Below are positions 59,738 to 64,000 of a DNA stretch of 64,000 bases, in pieces. The DNA lies in NCBI GenBank assembly GCA_900314775.1, contig OMWM01000008.1, forward strand, positions 1 through 64,000. Reading direction: 5' to 3'. The position numbers were made by a program, and so were the translations under genes. Within the stretch, counting starts at the first letter, position 1. The number at the start of each line of letters is the position of its first letter. Source of the stretch: an uncultured Eubacteriales bacterium (GTDB lineage Bacteria; Bacillota; Clostridia; Lachnospirales; Lachnospiraceae). The notes beneath the pieces were generated by a model that saw only the letters and a program-made list of their open reading frames with translations, was not told where the DNA came from and did not search any database.

Positions 59738-61378
59738 TCAGACTGCTGCGGCTTTTCTGCGAGGCCGGGTAAGCAGCTTGATGATGCCTGTGACGGCCAG
59801 ATTGGTGATCAGAATCAGCAGAGACAGAACGAAGATATCATCGAACTCTTCGAAATGCTCCAGTTCCTTGATTTTAGTTGTCAGAACCATGGTGTCCGCG
59901 CCGACGATAAAGATGACGGCACTGACGGTAACCATCGCGCTGACAAAGTAATAGCGGAAGATTTCGGCGAGTGTTCGCAGCGCGTTCGGCGTGATGATAC
60001 GCCAGACGGTCTGCAGCCAGCGGTCGCCCATCAGGCAGGCCGTTGTCTCCCAGGAGGCATCCATCTTTTCGAGCGCCTCTTTCATCATCAGGTACGGTGT
60101 CGAAAAATAATGGATGATCGTCGAAACGATAATCAGGAAGAAGGTGCCCTGCAGGCTGGAGCCCGAAAAAGTCAGCATGTAGGCGACACCGAGTACCATA
60201 CCCGGTATGGTGTTGATGACGAGGGCAAAGGTATCCAGCGCACGGCGCGGCCGGTTGGAGAGGCGGCTGCGCGCGGAGACGAGCCCGGCCGCATAGGCAA
60301 GCAGCGTGCCGAAAAGCGCCGTCATCACGGCCGTGAAAATCGAGTTGAAATAGGTCTTTGTCAGTTCGCTGTCGGTCAGCACATCGTTGAAATGCTCCCA
60401 GGTAGGCGTCAGCCGGTACGGCCAGCTCTTGACGGCCGGCACGATGAAGATGACGGCAAAAATACCGAGAACCATGAAGCAGATCAGAAATGTCGCTGCG
60501 CCCCATCCGATATCCCGTGCGGTGTTTTTCGCCGGCTCAATTTCGGAACGCGTACGGTAGCGGATATTGAAACGTTCCATATAAGTCAGCAGCAGAACGC
60601 TGACGATGGAAGGAATCAGCATCATGATGGCGACAACGGAGCCCCGGCTGAAGTTCGGCAGCGAGCCGAGCATCTCGTCGTACAGCAGCGTTGCGATCAT
60701 ATCGGTTTTGCCGCCGACCGCCATCGGAATACCGTAATCGGTAAAGCTGAAAAAGAAGCTCTGAATCAGCGAGGTGGCCAGCGTGCCGACCAGCGGGCGG
60801 AAGATTGCCGTGTAGAACGTGCGGGCAGGTTTATCGCCGAGCACGCGGGAAATAATCTGGTATTTCGGGTCGATATACTGCAGCGTGTTGTTGATCAGCA
60901 CGTAGGAAATCGGCAGTGTGTAGATAATGTAGCCGATCGTCATGCCGGCGGGGCCGTAGATGTCAAAAAGCTGATGGCCGCCGAACAGTGTCCGCGTGAG
61001 CAGTCCTTTCTTGCCGAATGCGTAGATAATAGCGAAACCGTAGGTGATCGTCGGCAGCAGCATCGGCAGAAGAGCGGACAGGTGGGCAATGGCACGCAGC
61101 GGCCTGGGAATGCGCGTGAAGTTTACCGTGTAGGCAATGGTGAAAGCGAACAGGGTAGTCAGCGCCGCACTCAGCAGAGAGATGCAGACGCTGTTGCGCA
61201 TAGCCCGCCAGAACTGCGCCGTACCGAGAATATCACCGTAGGCCGATACCGAAAAACCGGCATCGCCGCCGAAAGACCGGTAGAGGATGAAAAACAGCGG
61301 AACGACGAGGAAGATGGCGAGCAGCGCGAAAATCGCGATCAGGATGACTCTCTGCTCTTTTTTACCGGTTTCGCTCAT
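59738..61378 (-). CDS. 2-aminoethylphosphonate ABC transporter permease (two fused permease domains)
   Basis: 546 aa, about twelve membrane helices. Two BPD_transp_1 domains in one chain: the first EAA-like loop is around NTLQYIDPKYQIISRVLGDKPARTF, the second around EALEKMDASWETTACLMGDRWLQTVW. The linker with the TYMERFNIRYRTRSEIEP segment joins them. Fusion of both halves is the rule in this iron(III)/phosphonate-type subfamily. It starts within the last bases of the ATPase gene (overlap of four) and lies before phnX, so aminoethylphosphonate is the likely cargo. Confidence 0.92.
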   Translation of the reverse strand: MSETGKKEQRVILIAIFALLAIFLVVPLFFILYRSFGGDAGFSVSAYGDILGTAQFWRAMRNSVCISLLSAALTTLFAFTIAYTVNFTRIPRPLRAIAHLSALLPMLLPTITYGFAIIYAFGKKGLLTRTLFGGHQLFDIYGPAGMTIGYIIYTLPISYVLINNTLQYIDPKYQIISRVLGDKPARTFYTAIFRPLVGTLATSLIQSFFFSFTDYGIPMAVGGKTDMIATLLYDEMLGSLPNFSRGSVVAIMMLIPSIVSVLLLTYMERFNIRYRTRSEIEPAKNTARDIGWGAATFLICFMVLGIFAVIFIVPAVKSWPYRLTPTWEHFNDVLTDSELTKTYFNSIFTAVMTALFGTLLAYAAGLVSARSRLSNRPRRALDTFALVINTIPGMVLGVAYMLTFSGSSLQGTFFLIIVSTIIHYFSTPYLMMKEALEKMDASWETTACLMGDRWLQTVWRIITPNALRTLAEIFRYYFVSAMVTVSAVIFIVGADTMVLTTKIKELEHFEEFDDIFVLSLLILITNLAVTGIIKLLTRPRRKAAAV

Positions 61379-62157
61379 ACGGCAGCTCCTTCCGGAACCG
61401 CCGCGGCCTCACCGGCATTTTCAAACAGCCGGTGGATGTTTCCGCGCTTGATTTCCAGCTGACGCAGAATGAATTTCCGGACGAAATCATTGGCCGGACT
61501 GAAAATAATGTCGTGCGGCTGTCCGTACTGCGCCGCGTTTCCCTCGTTGATGATCAGTATGCGGTCAGAGAGGGTCAGCGCCTCCTCCGGGTCATGGGTG
61601 ACGATGATCATGGCCAGGTGGAAGGTGTTGGCGACGAGCTGGATCCGCTCCTTGATGGATTCCTTGATGACACCGTCAAGGGCGCTGAAAGGCTCGTCGA
61701 GCAGAAGCACCTTCGGCTTCATGACAAGCGTTCTGGCAAGCGCAACCCTCTGTTTCTGGCCGCCGGAAAGCTGATCCGGCTTTTTATCCAGATGTTCCTG
61801 CAGGTCGAGCAGGCGGATGAGATCGCCGACCTCGGCCTCTGTCGAGATTTCCGGTTTGTTGTGCAGGCCGTAGACAATGTTTTCATACGCAGTCAGGTGC
61901 GGGAAGAGACCGAAATCCTGAAAAACGATATTGAATCCGCGGTCTTCCATTTTGACATCGGTGATATCCTCGCCGTTGAAAATCAGGCTGCCGCCGGTTG
62001 GCTGCAGAATGCCGAGGATGATGTTGAGCAGCGTCGTTTTGCCGCATCCGGACGGTCCGAGGATGGAAATAATTTCGCCGTCGCTAATATCAAAGCTGAT
62101 GTCTTTCAGTACTTCTTTGTTATCAAATGTCTTGGAAATGTGTCTGATCTGAAGCAT
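61375..62157 (-). CDS. phnT: 2-aminoethylphosphonate ABC transporter ATP-binding protein
   Basis: 260 aa. Walker A GPSGCGKTTLL (38-48 region), Q-loop FQDFGLFPHLTAYENI, signature LSGGQKQRVALARTLV, Walker B VLLLDEPFSALDG, H-loop IVTHDPEEA. It powers import through the fused permease. ATG 62157 is 8 bases from GGAGG; the frame is open to 62175, through the ribosome site itself. Substrate is inferred from the flanking phnW and phnX. Confidence 0.9.
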   Translation of the reverse strand: MLQIRHISKTFDNKEVLKDISFDISDGEIISILGPSGCGKTTLLNIILGILQPTGGSLIFNGEDITDVKMEDRGFNIVFQDFGLFPHLTAYENIVYGLHNKPEISTEAEVGDLIRLLDLQEHLDKKPDQLSGGQKQRVALARTLVMKPKVLLLDEPFSALDGVIKESIKERIQLVANTFHLAMIIVTHDPEEALTLSDRILIINEGNAAQYGQPHDIIFSPANDFVRKFILRQLEIKRGNIHRLFENAGEAAAVPEGAAV

Positions 62158-62186
62158 AACGGTCACCTCCTGCAAAGCCTGTCAAA

Positions 62187-63338
62187 TCAGTTGTATTGGC
62201 ATGGTATGGCCATGCCGGCTTCTTTCATGTAATCACGTATGCAGTCGAAGACGCCCGGGATGTCTGCCGCTGTCAGGGCGCCGAGTGCGCACATGCGGAA
62301 CATCGGTACGCCGGCAACCTTGCCGGAATAAATGGTATAGCCGTACTTATAGAGATAGTCATGCATCGCACCGAAATCGAAGGCCGGGTCGTCCGGGCAG
62401 AGAACGCTGATGACGAGGCGTGACTGATATTCTTTTTTGATCGCCATGCGGAAACCAAGCTTTTCAAGGCCGTCGTACAGAGCCGCCCAGACGCTCTGGT
62501 GACGCTCCCACTTGGCCTGCTCGCCCTCGGCGAAATACTCGAGGATGGCCTGCTTTGTCGCGTAAATGGTCTGGACAGGCGGAGTGAAACGCATTTCTCC
62601 GTGCTCCCGGATAAAGCTGTGCTGCATGTACAGGTTGGTGTAGTAGGAGCGGACCGGGTAGTCGGCGGATGCATCGATGATGGATTCGCGGCCGACGATG
62701 AAAGAAAGGCCGGTCATGGACTGCAGGCCCTTCTGGGCGGAAGCCATGATGAAATCCTGGTTGTCCTTTTCGATGTCGATCGGGATCATCGCGTAGGCTG
62801 AGGTTGTATCGGAAATCATGGTGCAGCCGTGCGCATGGGCGGCGGCGCCGATTTCACGGATCGGGTTGAGAACGCCGGTGCCCGTCTCGTGCATGCAGCA
62901 GTAGACGACGGCGATGTCCGGATCTGCGGAAAGCGCTTCTTCTGCCTTGGCAACGTCGATCGGGCGGTCGATCGGCAGCTGCAGATCGATGTGATCGACA
63001 TGATAGGCACGGGCAACTTCAACGGCTCTTGCGGAATAAGAACCGTTATTGAGGATCAGGATCTTTTTCCCTGCCGGCACGAGGGAACTTACGGTGACAT
63101 CGATATTCATGGTGCCGGAGCCGCAGAAGAGGACGCCGACAAATTTTTCCGGGTCTCCGTGTACAATTTTAACCAGGTCCAGCGACATCTGATGCATGAT
63201 GTCACAGAATTCCTTTTCACGCGGACAGATGTCGGGGATAACCTGCGCGTATTTTACGGTGTCGGTCGTTGTGGCCGGACCCGGATTCATGAGAATATTC
63301 CGTTTTACATCCGGATAGTTTCTGCCATTGATAATCAT
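62187..63338 (-). CDS. phnW: 2-aminoethylphosphonate--pyruvate transaminase
   Basis: 383 aa PLP enzyme, fold type I class V. It transfers the amino group of 2-aminoethylphosphonate to pyruvate, giving phosphonoacetaldehyde (the PhnX substrate) and alanine. NPGPATTTDTVKYAQVIPDICPREKEF is the N-terminal family signature (first residues near 18); FCGSGTMN binds the cofactor phosphate; MISDTTSAYAMIPID has the ring Asp; SAQKGLQSMTGLSF has the Schiff-base Lys. GGGAGGTACTCATT precedes ATG 63338. Confidence 0.96.
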   Translation of the reverse strand: MIINGRNYPDVKRNILMNPGPATTTDTVKYAQVIPDICPREKEFCDIMHQMSLDLVKIVHGDPEKFVGVLFCGSGTMNIDVTVSSLVPAGKKILILNNGSYSARAVEVARAYHVDHIDLQLPIDRPIDVAKAEEALSADPDIAVVYCCMHETGTGVLNPIREIGAAAHAHGCTMISDTTSAYAMIPIDIEKDNQDFIMASAQKGLQSMTGLSFIVGRESIIDASADYPVRSYYTNLYMQHSFIREHGEMRFTPPVQTIYATKQAILEYFAEGEQAKWERHQSVWAALYDGLEKLGFRMAIKKEYQSRLVISVLCPDDPAFDFGAMHDYLYKYGYTIYSGKVAGVPMFRMCALGALTAADIPGVFDCIRDYMKEAGMAIPCQYN

Positions 63339-63360
63339 AATGAGTACCTCCCTTTTTTTG

Positions 63361-63398
63361 AAAATGCGGCAGCCAGCGCATCAGGCATGGCTGCCGCA
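63361..63398 (-). terminator. Hairpin between the binding-protein gene and phnW (partial terminator)
   Basis: On the minus strand TGCGGCAGCC/GGCTGCCGCA, 10 bp, then TTTTC. A leaky terminator or stabilising hairpin here would keep the binding protein in excess over the other operon products, a common ABC operon arrangement. Confidence 0.6.
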
Positions 63399-63421
63399 GA
63401 AATGGATATGAAGAATTCCGA

Positions 63422-64000
63422 TTATTTGCAGCTCTCTGAAAGATCGGTGTGCTTCTGCAGGAGATCGACGGTCAGCGGTTCGCTGAATGTCTTTGCATTC
63501 GGTGCAACGTATTCGGAATCCGGCTCTTCGCCTTCATAGAGGGCAACCGGATAGTAGCTGAGCATATCGGTTCTGCCCTTGTCGATGATGCAGGAGGCGA
63601 TATCCTGTGCAAGCTGTGTTTTGGCATCGTCGCCGTGGTCGATGACGGCAACACCCTCGGTCAGAGAGAAATCACCCTCGGACGGGTCTACGTAGTCGAT
63701 CGGCTCACCGTCTGCCTTATCCTTGACAGCCTGATGGCGAAGACCGAAACCGATAACGGCTTCACCGGCGAGCACCTTCTTGATCGGGCCGGAGCCGGCA
63801 TCTTCGAGGTTGTCGCCTGCGTTTTTATAAATAGCGGTCAGGATATCTTTTGCCTCATCCTCGCCGTAGGCATCGATCAGGGCCTGAATCATCAGCCATG
63901 CAGTGGAAGAACCGGTGATATCCGGTACGGAAATCTTTCCGGCATATTCATCTTTGGCAAGATCCTTGATGGATGTCGGAACGTCAAGGCCTTCTGCCTC
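63422..64000 (-). CDS. phnS: 2-aminoethylphosphonate ABC transporter substrate-binding protein (C-terminal part)
   Basis: Open to the end of the window; 192 C-terminal residues are present and the N-terminus with any signal peptide is outside. The visible part has SVPDITGSSTAWLM, AGEAVIGFGLRHQAVKDKADG and FSLTEGVAVIDHGDD, consistent with the Fe(III)/phosphonate-type periplasmic-binding (SBP_bac_11/6) fold. The protein ends LLQKHTDLSESCK with the stop at 63422-63424. It is first in the visible operon, upstream of phnW, phnT and the permease gene, so it is the probable aminoethylphosphonate binder. Confidence 0.85.
   Translation of the reverse strand, partial: EAEGLDVPTSIKDLAKDEYAGKISVPDITGSSTAWLMIQALIDAYGEDEAKDILTAIYKNAGDNLEDAGSGPIKKVLAGEAVIGFGLRHQAVKDKADGEPIDYVDPSEGDFSLTEGVAVIDHGDDAKTQLAQDIASCIIDKGRTDMLSYYPVALYEGEEPDSEYVAPNAKTFSEPLTVDLLQKHTDLSESCK

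Noticed and set aside
59717..61462. 581-codon plus-strand frame
   Set aside because: Opposite the permease gene; composition is Gln/Arg/His/Asp-rich without any fold signature.

Overview
The window reads as chromosomal core DNA of an anaerobic Firmicute, most likely a Lachnospiraceae-type Clostridium relative. The evidence is family-level: several proteins resemble domain families I associate with Lachnospiraceae (DUF5662, DUF5716, DUF5717, DUF5721, DUF6472, DUF4364), there is a butyrate-pathway 3-hydroxybutyryl-CoA dehydrogenase, a group B-like [FeFe] hydrogenase, an N-terminal-rubredoxin rubrerythrin, PerR, YitT, and strong AGGAGG ribosome binding sites. Base composition is moderately GC-rich. 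I see no insertion sequence, prophage, CRISPR array or replication origin. The right end cuts through a substrate-binding protein gene.

Layout. 1-4430: two tRNA arrays (8 + 6 genes, no encoded CCA) flank a four-gene operon (DUF5662, THUMP RNA methyltransferase, rdgB, YfcE-type phosphoesterase). 4600-7520: hbd alone, an Xre regulator and purA. 7527-21254: one long co-directional operon of DUF5717, DUF5716 (Hsp70/actin-like), valS, folC, a 52-codon small gene, a zinc-ribbon/TPR membrane protein, glmM and a left-handed beta-helix protein. 21325-29113: mixed-strand housekeeping genes (aroA, mntP, yitT, DUF6472, glgA, DUF4364, a frameshifted radical SAM gene, gdhA). 29498-39450: rho, rpmE, DUF1385, prmC, prfA, two aminotransferases and a DinG/XPD-like helicase. 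39576-42480: [2Fe-2S] protein, SpoIIE-type phosphatase and [FeFe] hydrogenase. 42546-44295: perR, reverse rubrerythrin, flavodoxin. 44446-47984: a repeat-rich membrane-anchored protein, an HD hydrolase and a P-type ATPase. 48210-56451: carAB, glnA, an ANTAR regulator, purB and a disrupted DUF5721 gene. 56635-58638: htpG with two CIRCE-like operators. 58908-64000 (minus): 2-aminoethylphosphonate uptake and degradation operon.

How it fits together. carA/carB, glnA, ANTAR, gdhA, purA/purB and folC link nitrogen assimilation to nucleotide synthesis. The phn operon releases acetaldehyde and phosphate from aminoethylphosphonate. PerR, rubrerythrin and flavodoxin form an oxygen-defence module next to an oxygen-sensitive hydrogenase.

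Leads that could be new: the DUF5717/DUF5716 giant-scaffold plus degenerate Hsp70 pair with its co-transcribed small gene and zinc-ribbon TPR protein; the hydrogenase-phosphatase cluster with variant H-cluster motifs; paired CIRCE-like sites around the htpG promoter; a 14-base element shared by the perR and rbr regions; a 23-bp tandem duplication that exactly explains a frameshift in the DUF5721 gene; and leader terminators ahead of yitT and carA.
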